Assembly: GCF_002091715.1 (NCBI RefSeq)
Contig: NZ_BDAG01000011.1
Coordinates: forward strand, 62,001-126,000
Source of the DNA: Pseudomonas migulae NBRC 103157
Lineage (GTDB): Bacteria > Pseudomonadota > Gammaproteobacteria > Pseudomonadales > Pseudomonadaceae
Direction of reading: 5' to 3'
Length of the DNA stretch: 64,000 bases
Part shown: one piece after another, positions 56,029 to 64,000 of the stretch
Layout: every line of letters begins with the position of its first letter
How positions within the stretch are numbered: position 1 is the stretch's first letter
Made by a program: the position numbers and the translations under genes
The notes under the pieces: generated by a model
What the model saw: the letters and a program-made list of their open reading frames with translations, nothing else
Database searches by the model: none
Told to the model about the DNA's origin: nothing

Positions 56029-56439
56029 TCAGTCGCAGAATTGCAGGACGTTGGCGCGGCTTTTTTCGCTTGGCGCGGTCTGGTCCTGTTGCAGCCAGAA
56101 CTGGCATTTCGGATTGGCCAGATTACGGCTGGTGCTGCGGGCCTGATCCAGTCGTTGCTGCTGCTCGTTCTTGCGCAGGTTCTCTTCGTATTGATCGAAC
56201 AGCGGGCTCTGCGGCGGAAGATCCGGCACCGGTTGTGCGACCACGGGTGGTTTCGCCAGTTGCTCTATCGCCTGCGCGACCGGCGCCAATTGATCGCTGA
56301 ATAACAGTCGGGAAGCGAGCCAGCAGGTCAGCGCGATGGCGAGGAATCCCAGCCACAGTCCGAGGGCAATGCTGCCGGTCAGTTGCAGGGCATTGAGCTG
56401 AATCGGCAAGGGGCGGCGCGGGTTGGGGCGGTAGGGCAT
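56029..56439 (-). CDS. Single-pass membrane protein of unknown function
   Basis: The 136-residue protein has one hydrophobic segment (about 19-46, QLTGSIALGLWLGFLAIALTC) and a soluble C-terminal half rich in Gln with two Cys (CQFW and QFCD). It has AGGAGG just before the start and lies in an operon with the Gre-like gene. I do not recognise the family. Confidence 0.75.
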   Translation of the reverse strand: MPYRPNPRRPLPIQLNALQLTGSIALGLWLGFLAIALTCWLASRLLFSDQLAPVAQAIEQLAKPPVVAQPVPDLPPQSPLFDQYEENLRKNEQQQRLDQARSTSRNLANPKCQFWLQQDQTAPSEKSRANVLQFCD

Positions 56440-56563
56440 GACTGCCTCCTGGCGGGTGGGCGCGGGCGAGTGGCGATTGTCGCATGAAGATTAATCGCCG
56501 TCGGCTCTTCTGCACGGAGTAATTTATGCGGACAATCGGCGCCTTTGCCAACGGGAGCCTGGA

Positions 56564-57721
56564 ATGCCTGAAATGCCTCAAATGAAAAGCCGCTGGCGCT
56601 GGGACATTTTTTGCGCCGTGGTCGACAACTTTGGCGACATCGGCGTGACCTGGCGTCTGGCCCGACAACTGGTCACCGAGCATTCGCTGGAAGTGCGTTT
56701 GTGGGTCGATGATCTGCGGGCCTTCGAGCGGCTCTGCCCAGAGATCGACATCCATGTCGCGCAGCAGTGGCAGGACGGTGTCGAAGTCCGGCAATGGCCA
56801 GCCGACTGGTTGCCCACCGACGCCGCCGATGTCGTAATCGCTGCATTCGCCTGCCAGCTGCCGAGTGCCTACATGGACGCCATGGCCGCGCGGGAAAAGC
56901 CGCCGTTGTGGATGAACCTCGACTATCTGAGTGCCGAAGACTGGGTTGTCGGCTGCCACGGTTTGCCGTCGGTGAAATACAAAAGCGTGCAGAAGTACTT
57001 TTTCTTTCCGGGGTTCCAGAAGGGCACCGGTGGCCTGCTGCGTGAAAGCGGATTGCTCGAGCGACGCCGGCAATTTCAGCAAAGCCCCGAGGCTCAGCGA
57101 AAATTCCTGCAAGAGTTAGGGATTAATCATGCACAAGGCGCGCAGCTGATCTCGCTGTTTGCCTATGAAAATACCGGCCTGGCGAGTTGGCTGGAGGTCA
57201 TGGCCGCCGATTCGACGCCTACGCATCTGCTGGTGCCCGAAGGGCGGATTCTGGGTGATGTCGAGCGTTGGCTCGGTGTCGACGGATTGGCGGCGGGCGC
57301 CGTGCATGTGCGCGAGGCCTTGACCGTGCAAGTGCTGCCGTTCGTCCGACAGGAGCAATACGATCACTTGCTCTGGTGCTGCGATTTCAACGCTGTGCGC
57401 GGCGAAGATTCGTTTGTCCGCGCCCAATGGGCGGGCCGGCCACTGCTCTGGCACATCTATCGGCAGGACGAAGACATTCACCTGGACAAGCTCGAAGCCT
57501 TCCTGACGCTGTACACAAAAGACCTGTCTGCGCCTGCCCGCGAGGCGATCAGCGGGCTTTGGCGTGCGTGGAATGCCGGGCATGATATGTCGGGTCACTG
57601 GCTGACGACCCGTAAACACTGGCCGGAACTGCAAAAACATGCCGAAGCGTGGTGTCTGGAACAAGCCTTGCAGGCAGATCTTGCCGCGGCGCTGGTACAG
57701 TTTTACCTAAATTGGATATGA
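56564..57721 (+). CDS. earP: EF-P arginine rhamnosyltransferase EarP
   Basis: The 385-residue GT-B enzyme has the catalytic motif FCAVVDNFGDIGVTWRLARQL with the two key Asp residues, and a C-domain with FVRQEQYDHLLWCCDFNAVRGEDSFVRAQWAGRPLLWHIYRQDED containing the dTDP-rhamnose-binding Glu/Asp. It attaches rhamnose to Arg32 of EF-P, its neighbour. The identification is firm by order and content. Confidence 0.96.
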   Translation: MPEMPQMKSRWRWDIFCAVVDNFGDIGVTWRLARQLVTEHSLEVRLWVDDLRAFERLCPEIDIHVAQQWQDGVEVRQWPADWLPTDAADVVIAAFACQLPSAYMDAMAAREKPPLWMNLDYLSAEDWVVGCHGLPSVKYKSVQKYFFFPGFQKGTGGLLRESGLLERRRQFQQSPEAQRKFLQELGINHAQGAQLISLFAYENTGLASWLEVMAADSTPTHLLVPEGRILGDVERWLGVDGLAAGAVHVREALTVQVLPFVRQEQYDHLLWCCDFNAVRGEDSFVRAQWAGRPLLWHIYRQDEDIHLDKLEAFLTLYTKDLSAPAREAISGLWRAWNAGHDMSGHWLTTRKHWPELQKHAEAWCLEQALQADLAAALVQFYLNWI

Positions 57722-57769
57722 TACGCGGCCTAGATTTTTGTAAATCCCATCCAAATTCGGATATTCGCA

Positions 57770-58339
57770 ATGAAAACTGGTAAAGAACTGAAACCCGGTA
57801 CCGTGATCCGTCTCGAAAACGATCCTTGGCTGGTTCAGAAAGCTGAATTCACCAAGTCTGGTCGTAACAGCGCGATCATGAAGACCAAGCTGAAAAACCT
57901 GCTGACCGGTTACAAGACCGAGATCGTTTACAGCGCCGACGACAAACTGGACGACGTAATCCTCGACCGCAAAGAAGCGACCCTGTCCTTCATCAGCGGC
58001 GACACCTACACGTTCATGGACACCACCGACTACACCATGTACGAGCTGAACGCTGAAGACATCGAAGCCGTTCTGCCTTTCGTTGAAGAAGGCATGACCG
58101 ATGTTTGCGAAGCGATCTTCTTCGAAGAGCGTCTGGTTTCCGTAGAACTGCCGACCACTATCGTGCGTCAGGTTGACTACACCGAAGGTTCCGCTCGCGG
58201 CGACACTTCCGGCAAGGTGATGAAGCCTGCCAAACTGAAGAACGGTACCGAGCTGTCGGTTGCTGACTTCATCGAAATCGGCGACATGATCGAGATCGAT
58301 ACCCGCGAAGGCGGTTCCTACAAAGGCCGTGCCAAATAA
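57770..58339 (+). CDS. efp: Elongation factor P
   Basis: The 189-residue three-domain protein carries the loop TKSGRNSA with Arg32, the rhamnosylation site used with EarP (rather than Lys for EpmA). It rescues ribosomes stalled at polyproline. It lies 48 nt after earP. A strong terminator follows. Confidence 0.97.
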   Translation: MKTGKELKPGTVIRLENDPWLVQKAEFTKSGRNSAIMKTKLKNLLTGYKTEIVYSADDKLDDVILDRKEATLSFISGDTYTFMDTTDYTMYELNAEDIEAVLPFVEEGMTDVCEAIFFEERLVSVELPTTIVRQVDYTEGSARGDTSGKVMKPAKLKNGTELSVADFIEIGDMIEIDTREGGSYKGRAK

Positions 58340-58354
58340 GCACCGCTTCAGGAA

Positions 58355-58387
58355 TGAAAAAGCCCGACCATTGAGTCGGGCTTTTTT
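58355..58387 (+). terminator. Terminator of efp
   Basis: The stem AAGCCCGAC / GTCGGGCTT is followed by six T. Confidence 0.92.
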
Positions 58388-58431
58388 GTGCCTGTTGTCT
58401 GAAAAACGCAGACTGGGAAAACGCCGAAAAA

Positions 58432-58500
58432 ACTGCAGGAGCCGGCTTGCTGGCGATCGCGTCCGTGAGACCGCTATCGCCAGCAAGCCGGCTCCTACAG
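58432..58500. repeat. REP inverted pair, GCAGGAGCCGGCTTGCTGGCGA subtype
   Basis: Compact opposed arms between the efp terminator and the esterase gene, of the same subtype as at 18990. Confidence 0.85.
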
Positions 58501-58510
58501 GGTGGAGGTG

Positions 58511-59527
58511 TTATTTCTTCAGGTGTTGCTTGAGCTCTTCAGACGCCTGCAACATCGCCGAGCGCACCGCTGGCACCTGGCTCACCACATTCAGCAAACC
58601 GTAATCGTGAATCATGCCGTTGTAGCGAACCGCCGTCACCGGCACACCGGCCTCGTCGAGTTTGCGGGCGTACGCCTCACCTTCATCGCGCAGCACATCG
58701 GCGCCGGCCGTTTGCACCAACGCAGGTGGCAAGCCTTTGAGCTGGGCAGTGGTCGCTCGCAGTGGCGAAGCGTAGATCTCGTTACGTTGCTTGGCATCGG
58801 TGGTGTAGTTGTCCCAGAACCACTTCATCATGTTTTTGGTGAGGAAGTGCCCCTCGGCAAACTGGTTGTAAGACGCCGTTTCAAAGTTTGCATCCGTCAC
58901 CGGCCACAGCAGCACCTGGAATTTGATCGCCGGGGTGCCTTTGTCCTTGGCCATCAGTGCAACCACGGCCGCCATGTTGCCGCCGACGCTGTTACCGGCC
59001 ACGGCCAGACGCTTGCCGTCGACGTTGATTTCTTTACCGTGCTCAGCCACCCATTTGGTCGCGGCGTAAGCCTGGTTGATTGCCACCGGGTAATGCGCTT
59101 CCGGCGACGGGGTGTAATTGACGAACACCGCCGCTGCACCCGAGCCCGTGACCAGATCCCGAACCAACCGCTCGTGAGTCGGGAAATCCCCCAGCACCCA
59201 ACCACCGCCGTGGAAGAACATGAACACCGGCAGCTCGCCTTTGACCCCGGCCGGACGGACGATGGTCAGGCTGATCGGTTGGCCGTCGACTTGAATGGTC
59301 TTCTGGCTGACGTCCGCTTTTGGCAGCGTCAATTTCACCCCGGCTTGCGCGCCGACCAGAATGGCCCGGGCATCTTTCGGTGAAAGCTGTTCCATCGGTT
59401 TGCCGGTGCCGGCATTCAGCACATCGAGGAACGCCTGGGTGTTGTGCTCAACCCCATCGCCCGCGAATGCACTGTGGATGGACAGGGCGAGAAGGGTACC
59501 GGTCAAGACTTTGCTGAAAGTGTTCAT
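58511..59527 (-). CDS. Exported alpha/beta-hydrolase (HSL-family esterase)
   Basis: The 338-residue protein has a signal peptide (MNTFSKVLTGTLLALSIHSAFA) and the HSL oxyanion motif FFHGGGWVLGD (about 103). The nucleophile motif GNSVGGN replaces the usual GDSAGG. The acid/His pair is in GADVLRDEGEAYA and GMIHDYG. It is a likely carboxylesterase in the periplasm; substrate unknown. Confidence 0.88.
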   Translation of the reverse strand: MNTFSKVLTGTLLALSIHSAFAGDGVEHNTQAFLDVLNAGTGKPMEQLSPKDARAILVGAQAGVKLTLPKADVSQKTIQVDGQPISLTIVRPAGVKGELPVFMFFHGGGWVLGDFPTHERLVRDLVTGSGAAAVFVNYTPSPEAHYPVAINQAYAATKWVAEHGKEINVDGKRLAVAGNSVGGNMAAVVALMAKDKGTPAIKFQVLLWPVTDANFETASYNQFAEGHFLTKNMMKWFWDNYTTDAKQRNEIYASPLRATTAQLKGLPPALVQTAGADVLRDEGEAYARKLDEAGVPVTAVRYNGMIHDYGLLNVVSQVPAVRSAMLQASEELKQHLKK

Positions 59528-59559
59528 GTTCGTTTCCTGTTCGGTCGTGGAGTCAGCAG

Positions 59560-59979
59560 TTAGACGGTAACGTGCAGGCGCACATCGACGTTGCCACGGG
59601 TGGCGTTGGAGTAAGGGCAGACCTGGTGGGCGGCGTCGACCAGGGATTGCGCATCGGCTTGTTCCAGACCAGGCAGGCTGACGTGCAGGTCGATGTCCAG
59701 GCCGAAACCACCAGGAATCTGACCGATGCCGACATGGGCGGTGATCGAGGCGTCGACCGGGATGCTTCGTTTGGTCTGGCTGGCGACGAATTTCAGCGCG
59801 CCAATGAAGCAGGCCGAGTAACCGGCAGCGAACAGTTGTTCAGGGTTGGTGGCAGCGCCGCCAGCACCACCGAGCTCTTTCGGGGTAGCAAGTTTGACGT
59901 CGAGGATGTTGTCGCTGGAAACCGCACGACCATCACGGCCGCCAGTGGAGGTTGCGATTGCGGTGTAGAGAGTTTGCAT
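59560..59979 (-). CDS. ohr: Organic hydroperoxide resistance protein Ohr
   Basis: The 139-residue OsmC-fold peroxidase has Cys57 (AGYSACFIGALKF) and Cys121 (HQVCPYSNATRGN), the two reactive thiols, plus Arg in GGRDGR. It reduces organic peroxides. The start at 59979 (MQTLYTAIATSTGG) is the family start; upstream in-frame codons lie in the promoter. It is regulated by the neighbouring ohrR product. Confidence 0.95.
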   Translation of the reverse strand: MQTLYTAIATSTGGRDGRAVSSDNILDVKLATPKELGGAGGAATNPEQLFAAGYSACFIGALKFVASQTKRSIPVDASITAHVGIGQIPGGFGLDIDLHVSLPGLEQADAQSLVDAAHQVCPYSNATRGNVDVRLHVTV

Positions 59980-60021
59980 GGTGTGAGCCTCGTTTGGATT
60001 TGTTTGTTTTGCGCTAAATGT

Positions 60022-60075
60022 TTGCGCGCTAAGTAAGTGCGAGCCAAATGTAGCGCGCTGATATTTAGCGCGCAA
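60022..60075 (-). promoter_or_regulatory. Candidate OhrR operator region
   Basis: An 11-bp inverted repeat TTGCGCGCTAA (60022-60032) / TTAGCGCGCAA (60065-60075) flanks another AGCGCGCT core (60052-60059), all just upstream of the ohr start. These three GCGCGC cores are the likely OhrR sites. The rest of the 380-bp gap up to ohrR holds a REP and no gene. Confidence 0.6.
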
Positions 60076-60233
60076 GATAAATTTTAAAAAAAGTTTGGCG
60101 AGGGTGAAGGAGTGAGAGAGTGATTGCAGGCAAGACTATTGATTTAGAGCGGTTCAGGCGGGGTTTTTCGACGGTGAATTTTTTTCGGGGTGAGGGCGGG
60201 TGAACAGGACTCCCGAGGTCACTGCAAACCAAA

Positions 60234-60340
60234 TGTGGGAGCGGGCTTGCTCGCGAATGCGATGTGTCAGTCAACACATCTGCTGAATCTCACACCGCAT
60301 TCGCGAGCAAGTCGAATCGTCGCACCGCCGCTCCCACAGG
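60234..60340. repeat. REP pair with the extended variant arm
   Basis: A normal GTGGGAGCGGGCTTGCTCGC arm faces a variant arm GCAAGTCGAATCGTCGCACC followed by GCCGCTCCCACAGG, the same variant as at 10860-10898. Confidence 0.85.
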
Positions 60341-60361
60341 GGAATTTGTGGTGGGTTGGGA

Positions 60362-60823
60362 TCAGAGGCTGTTTTGCAGATTGCTGCGCAGCACTTGCAG
60401 CTCTGCCTGCAGTTTCTGCAGTCTCTCCAGCGACATCCCGCTGGCGCCGAGGATGCACTGGGGAACTCCGCGAGCCTTGTCCCGCAAGGCGCGGCCCTGT
60501 TCGGTGAGTTCGACAATCACCACCCGTTCGTCTTCGCGGCTGCGGGTGCGGCTGAGCAAGCCTTCGGCTTCCAGGCGTTTGAGCAGTGGCGTCAGTGAGC
60601 CAGGATCGGTCAGCAGGCGCGTGCTGATTTCGCCTACGGTCAAACCGTCCTGTTCCCACAACACCATCATCGCCAGGTATTGCGGATAGGTCAGGCCCAG
60701 TGCTTGCAACAGCGGCTTGTAGACCTTGGTCATCAGCAGCGAGGTGGAATGCAGGGCGAAGCAGGCCTGATTATCCAGCAGCAGGGCGTCGCAGTTATCG
60801 GAGAGGTTGCGCTCGGTGTTCAT
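60362..60823 (-). CDS. ohrR: MarR-family peroxide sensor OhrR
   Basis: The 153-residue MarR-type repressor has the sensing Cys21 in NQACFALHSTSLLMTKVYKPLLQALGLTYPQYLAMMVLWE and a second Cys123 (GVPQCILG), making it the two-Cys OhrR type. It releases ohr upon oxidation by organic hydroperoxide. It lies upstream of and on the same strand as ohr. Confidence 0.93.
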   Translation of the reverse strand: MNTERNLSDNCDALLLDNQACFALHSTSLLMTKVYKPLLQALGLTYPQYLAMMVLWEQDGLTVGEISTRLLTDPGSLTPLLKRLEAEGLLSRTRSREDERVVIVELTEQGRALRDKARGVPQCILGASGMSLERLQKLQAELQVLRSNLQNSL

Positions 60824-60892
60824 TTCGAAGCCTTGATCAGTGATCGTTATAAATCTAGCGGGCGAATCTTTAATGCGCCAGACAATTCTGGA

Positions 60893-61849
60893 CTAGTGCC
60901 GGTCCAGGTTGGTTTGCAGGGCCAAGTCCCATGGCGGAATGGGGCTGAAGCGTGTTTTCAGGTATTCCAGCAGCAAACGACTGCGGGAATTGGGTTGCTG
61001 CTCCAGGCGCAAGGCATAGATGCCGGTGGTTTCCGCTTGAGGCAGGCCGTTTTCGCAAAACAGCGGCAGCAACTCGCCTCGCAGCAAGTATTCGCTGGCC
61101 AGCCAGGTCGGCAAGTGCGCGACACCCAAGCCGGCCAGCGCGCCGCAGACCAGCGCTTCGGCATTGTTCGCACTCATGCGGATGCGCGATGGACGGTGCA
61201 GGTGCATTTGCCCATCCCGCTCGAAACGCCAGGCGAAGGGCGGGGCGAGGCCATCCCAGTCGAGGCCGTCGTGCTCAATCAACTGCGACGGGTCGGACGG
61301 TACGCCGCGACGCTTCAGATAGTCGGGGCTGGCGCAGGCAATGCGCACAATGCTCGCCAGCGGCGTGGCCACCAGGCGGGTGTCAGCCATTTGCCCGGCA
61401 CGCAGTACCAGATCGACCTTGCCCAGGTTCAAACCCTGCATGTCGACAAAACTGTCGATCAGGTGCAATTGCACGTCGAGACCGGGGTAGAGCATCAGAA
61501 AATCAGCGATCACCGGCGCCAGATGCCGCCGGCCGAACGCGGCGGGCGCGTCGATCCGGATCAAGCCCTCCGGCGCGCTGCTCAGGGACACCGCTTCGGC
61601 CCGCGCCAGTTGCAGCTCCGCCACAATCCGCCGCGCGCGCTCGGCAAATGCCAATCCGGCCGGCGTCGCACGCACCGCATGGGTACTGCGGATAAACAAC
61701 TGGCTGCCGACGGCGTTTTCCAGGCTGTCGATGCGCCGCGCCACGGCCGAGGGGGTCAGCGGATGACGGCGGGATGCGCCAGAGAAACTGCCGGTTTCCA
61801 GTACATCGAGGAACAGACCCAGTTGGTCGGTCAATTGATTGGGGTTCAT
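60893..61849 (-). CDS. LysR-family regulator divergent from TauE/SafE exporter
   Basis: The 318-residue protein starts MNPNQLTDQLGLFLDVLETGSFSGASRRHPLTPSAVARRIDSLE (HTH) with a LysR substrate-binding domain of the YafC/DsdC-like branch. It diverges from the exporter gene over 111 bp and may regulate it. A longer frame to 62254 is not credible, as it overlaps the exporter gene. Confidence 0.88.
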   Translation of the reverse strand: MNPNQLTDQLGLFLDVLETGSFSGASRRHPLTPSAVARRIDSLENAVGSQLFIRSTHAVRATPAGLAFAERARRIVAELQLARAEAVSLSSAPEGLIRIDAPAAFGRRHLAPVIADFLMLYPGLDVQLHLIDSFVDMQGLNLGKVDLVLRAGQMADTRLVATPLASIVRIACASPDYLKRRGVPSDPSQLIEHDGLDWDGLAPPFAWRFERDGQMHLHRPSRIRMSANNAEALVCGALAGLGVAHLPTWLASEYLLRGELLPLFCENGLPQAETTGIYALRLEQQPNSRSRLLLEYLKTRFSPIPPWDLALQTNLDRH

Positions 61850-61960
61850 GGTGTCGTCAGTGCTTGTGCGAAGTTGGCATAGCCATTGTGCGTTGCTGTG
61901 CGTTTCCCCGCCAGCGCCGACTGCGTAGGATGGATCGCCTGAGACAATAGGAAATCGGCC

Positions 61961-62710
61961 GTGATTGAGTTTTTGATGTACCTGGTATTCGGCGCCGCCC
62001 TGGGAACCCTGGGCGGTCTGTTTGGCATTGGCGGCGGGCTGATCGCCATTCCCTTGCTCGGCGTGTTGTTCGGTCTCGATCAGCAGATTGCCCAAGGCAC
62101 TGCGCTGGTCATGGTGGTGCCGAACGTGATGCTGGCTTTGTGGCGCTATCACCAGCGCAATAAAATTGAATTGCGTCACGCGCTGCCACTGGCGTCGATG
62201 GGTTTTTGCTTTGCGTGGATCGGTTCGATCTGGGCAGTGGGCATTGATGCGCAAACCATGCGCGTTGGGTTTGTTGCGTTCCTGATCGCACTGTCGGCCT
62301 ACAACCTGATGCGAATGTTCTACGCCAGTGCGCCGGTCAGTTCGCAGATGAATTACTCATGGCCATGGTTGGGCGTACTCGGCGCGGCTTCCGGGACCAT
62401 GGGCGGATTGTTTGGCGTGGGCGGGGCGGTGGTGGCAACGCCAGTGCTGACCAGCCTGTTCGGCACCAGCCAGGTGGTGGCCCAAGGTTTGTCGCTGGCG
62501 CTGGCGTTACCCAGCACGGGCGTCACGTTGGTGACTTATGCCGTGCATCATCAAGTGGACTGGATGATCGGCGTGCCGTTGGCCGTCGGCGGTTTGATGA
62601 GCATCAGTTGGGGCGTGAAGATCGCCCACGCCATGCCGGAGCGGCTGCTGCGCGGGCTGTTCTGTGGCTTCCTGGTGCTGTGCGCGGTGATGCTCGCCTT
62701 TAAAGTTTGA
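61961..62710 (+). CDS. TauE/SafE-family sulfite/sulfonate exporter
   Basis: The 249-residue membrane protein has about eight helices and two half-repeats with the GGLFGIGGGLIAIPLL and GGLFGVGGAVVATPVL motifs. The family exports organic or sulfur-containing anions. It starts with GTG at 61961 (AGGA upstream) and overlaps the convergent lysR gene by 11 nt at the 3' end. Confidence 0.9.
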   Translation: MIEFLMYLVFGAALGTLGGLFGIGGGLIAIPLLGVLFGLDQQIAQGTALVMVVPNVMLALWRYHQRNKIELRHALPLASMGFCFAWIGSIWAVGIDAQTMRVGFVAFLIALSAYNLMRMFYASAPVSSQMNYSWPWLGVLGAASGTMGGLFGVGGAVVATPVLTSLFGTSQVVAQGLSLALALPSTGVTLVTYAVHHQVDWMIGVPLAVGGLMSISWGVKIAHAMPERLLRGLFCGFLVLCAVMLAFKV

Positions 62711-63554
62711 ACCCTTCGACGATGTGTTCGGCCAGGCATTCAGTGATCGGCGATGGGTTGTGCAGGTTGCGCAGCAGCATGATGCTTGCCTCCGGCAACA
62801 CTGGCAGGTCTTCGGCTTCACCGAGAATGCGCATGTCCGGGGTGACCAGGCTTTCCAGTTGTGCGGTCACCGCCAGGCCGGCGCTGACTACCGCCATGAT
62901 CGCCGACAGGCTGTCGCTGTTGTAGGCCACGCGATAATCGCGGCCCATGGCATCGAGGGCATTGCACGCCCACAAACGGCAGAAGCAATCGCTGTTGAAC
63001 ATCGCCAGCGGCAGCGGCGTTTGCTCATGGGCACTGAAACATTGCGCTTCGGCCCAGACAAAACGCTCCTTGCGCAACAACTGGCCGATCTCGCTGCCCG
63101 GTTCTCGGGTCACGATCGTCAGGTCCAGGTCCTGACGCAGCAGCAATTGTTTTGAAGATTCGCAGTGGACTTCGATCTGGATCAGCGGATACGACTGGGC
63201 AAACCGGCGCAGAATCCCCGGCAGAAAACGCATCACATAATCGTCCGGGGTGCCGATGCGCACCATGCCGACCATGTGCGGCTCGCGCAGCGTGTTGAAC
63301 ACTTCGCTATGCAACTTGAGGATGCGCCGCGCGTAGCCCAGCAGGACCTGTCCTTCAGCCGTCAACCGCACCTGTCGGCCGTCGCGTTGAAACAGTTGGC
63401 GCTGCAACACATCCTCTTCCAGCCGTTTCATTTGCATGCTTACGGCGGATTGCGTGCGGTTGACCAGTTCCCCGGCGCGGGTGAAACCGCCTTGGTCGGC
63501 AATGGCGACAAAGGTGCGCAGCACTTCGGTGTCGATACTTGGGAAGGCGGACAT
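62700..63554 (-). CDS. LysR-family regulator
   Basis: The 284-residue protein has an HTH (TEVLRTFVAIADQGGFTRAGELVNRTQSAVSMQMKRLEEDV) and an effector domain with VRIGTPDDYVMRFLPGILRRFA. It diverges from the DUF1127 gene with a 96-bp gap, which it may control. It overlaps the exporter gene at its 3' end. Confidence 0.9.
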   Translation of the reverse strand: MSAFPSIDTEVLRTFVAIADQGGFTRAGELVNRTQSAVSMQMKRLEEDVLQRQLFQRDGRQVRLTAEGQVLLGYARRILKLHSEVFNTLREPHMVGMVRIGTPDDYVMRFLPGILRRFAQSYPLIQIEVHCESSKQLLLRQDLDLTIVTREPGSEIGQLLRKERFVWAEAQCFSAHEQTPLPLAMFNSDCFCRLWACNALDAMGRDYRVAYNSDSLSAIMAVVSAGLAVTAQLESLVTPDMRILGEAEDLPVLPEASIMLLRNLHNPSPITECLAEHIVEGFKL

Positions 63555-63650
63555 ACATCAATCTCCGAGATGTGTTTCATAAGAAACATTCGTTGGATTG
63601 ATCTTAGCCCCGGCGAGACACTTGAGCCATCCCAAACGGAGGGCAACAAG

Positions 63651-63866
63651 ATGAAAGGTCAAAAAGGTTATGTCGAGGTAGAAAAACATTCCATCCACGT
63701 GGTATCCGATTTGTTGCACAAAATCAGTCGCTGGTATGAATTGCACCGTGAACGCGAGTTGTTGGCGGGCATGAGCGACGAAGCGCTGAAGGACATCGGG
63801 CTCAGTCGTGCGGATGTCGAGCACGAAAGCATCCGCCCATTCTGGGATGACCCGATGCACAAATGA
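63651..63866 (+). CDS. Small DUF1127-family protein
   Basis: The 71-residue protein starts MKGQKGYVEVEKHSIHVVSDLLHKISRWYELHRERELLAGMSDEALKDIGLSRADVEHESIRPFWDD, with the DUF1127 signature (L-x2-M-SDEALKDIGLSRADV). It is short, cytosolic and basic/acidic mixed. Related small proteins are linked to phosphate and RNA metabolism in other bacteria. GGAGGG precedes the start. Confidence 0.9.
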   Translation: MKGQKGYVEVEKHSIHVVSDLLHKISRWYELHRERELLAGMSDEALKDIGLSRADVEHESIRPFWDDPMHK

Positions 63867-63930
63867 GTGACCCACAACTACACAAACCGTCTTCCGGTGA
63901 GGTAGGTTGCGAGCAGACAAGGAGATGCTC

Positions 63931-64000
63931 ATGCCCGCAACGCTGTCCTTTTCCATCAAACAGGCTCGACGCCTGGCGCTGGCCGCCCAAGGGTTCAATG
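63931..64000 (+). CDS. Start of a YcaQ-like winged-helix DNA glycosylase, partial
   Basis: Only 23 codons are in the window: MPATLSFSIKQARRLALAAQ continues GFN. The ARRLALAAQGF pattern is how YcaQ/AlkX-type crosslink-repair glycosylases begin. AGGAG lies 6 nt upstream. Too little is present for certainty. Confidence 0.6.
   Translation, partial: MPATLSFSIKQARRLALAAQGFN

Overview
The window is chromosomal DNA of a Pseudomonas, most likely the P. fluorescens group. The evidence is the high-GC coding, a dense scatter of Pseudomonas REP inverted repeats, a complete leu/isovalerate (liu) regulon, the lipoprotein OprI, EarP with an Arg32-type EF-P, a PrrF-type iron sRNA and a CrcY-type catabolite-repression sRNA. 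I see no prophage, integrase, insertion sequence, tRNA, rRNA or CRISPR array. Coding is near continuous, and the longest gene-free stretches hold sRNAs, promoters or REPs.

Region 1-5.6 kb is an aminophosphonate locus. It has a partial phnW, two paralogous LysR regulators facing each other, an organophosphate-type MFS transporter and a FAD amine oxidase. 5.6-10.7 kb holds a short orphan VgrG, a YebC/PmpR paralogue, a leucine-rich-repeat protein kinase and a ZapE-type ATPase. 10.9-19 kb is a seven-gene operon with a PotABCD-type importer and a three-subunit (HcnABC/opine-oxidase-like) amino acid or opine dehydrogenase, divergent from an IclR regulator. The operon is interrupted by a 135-bp tandem array of REPs.

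19-26.8 kb has an ECF sigma/anti-sigma pair divergent from a SrpA-type catalase and cytochrome b561. Both sides carry the same promoter motif with identical spacing, which suggests autoregulation. Then come an MFS/HxlR pair, a cytosolic-type M14 carboxypeptidase, PrrF with a Fur box, a DUF6124 gene and a CI-like repressor that has lost all its autocleavage residues. 26.8-36.6 kb is leucine catabolism (liuDCBA, an acyl-CoA synthetase, HMG-CoA lyase and LiuR), with LiuR palindromes and a sigma-54-driven CrcY RNA embedded in it.

36.7-47 kb holds a LysR/acyl-CoA dehydrogenase pair, TatD, an MltF-like transglycosylase, DoxX, GreB, an FtsX/LolCDE-like exporter and TesA. 47-60.8 kb is housekeeping: L,D-transpeptidase, OprI, DAHP synthase, PilZ and thioredoxin-like proteins, a ketopantoate-reductase-like protein, 5'-nucleotidase, UspA, CysB, a Gre-like factor, EarP/EF-P, an esterase and Ohr/OhrR. 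The last 3 kb has two LysR genes, a TauE/SafE exporter, a DUF1127 protein and the start of a YcaQ-like glycosylase.

All calls come from reading the sequence and recalled family features. No database search was run.
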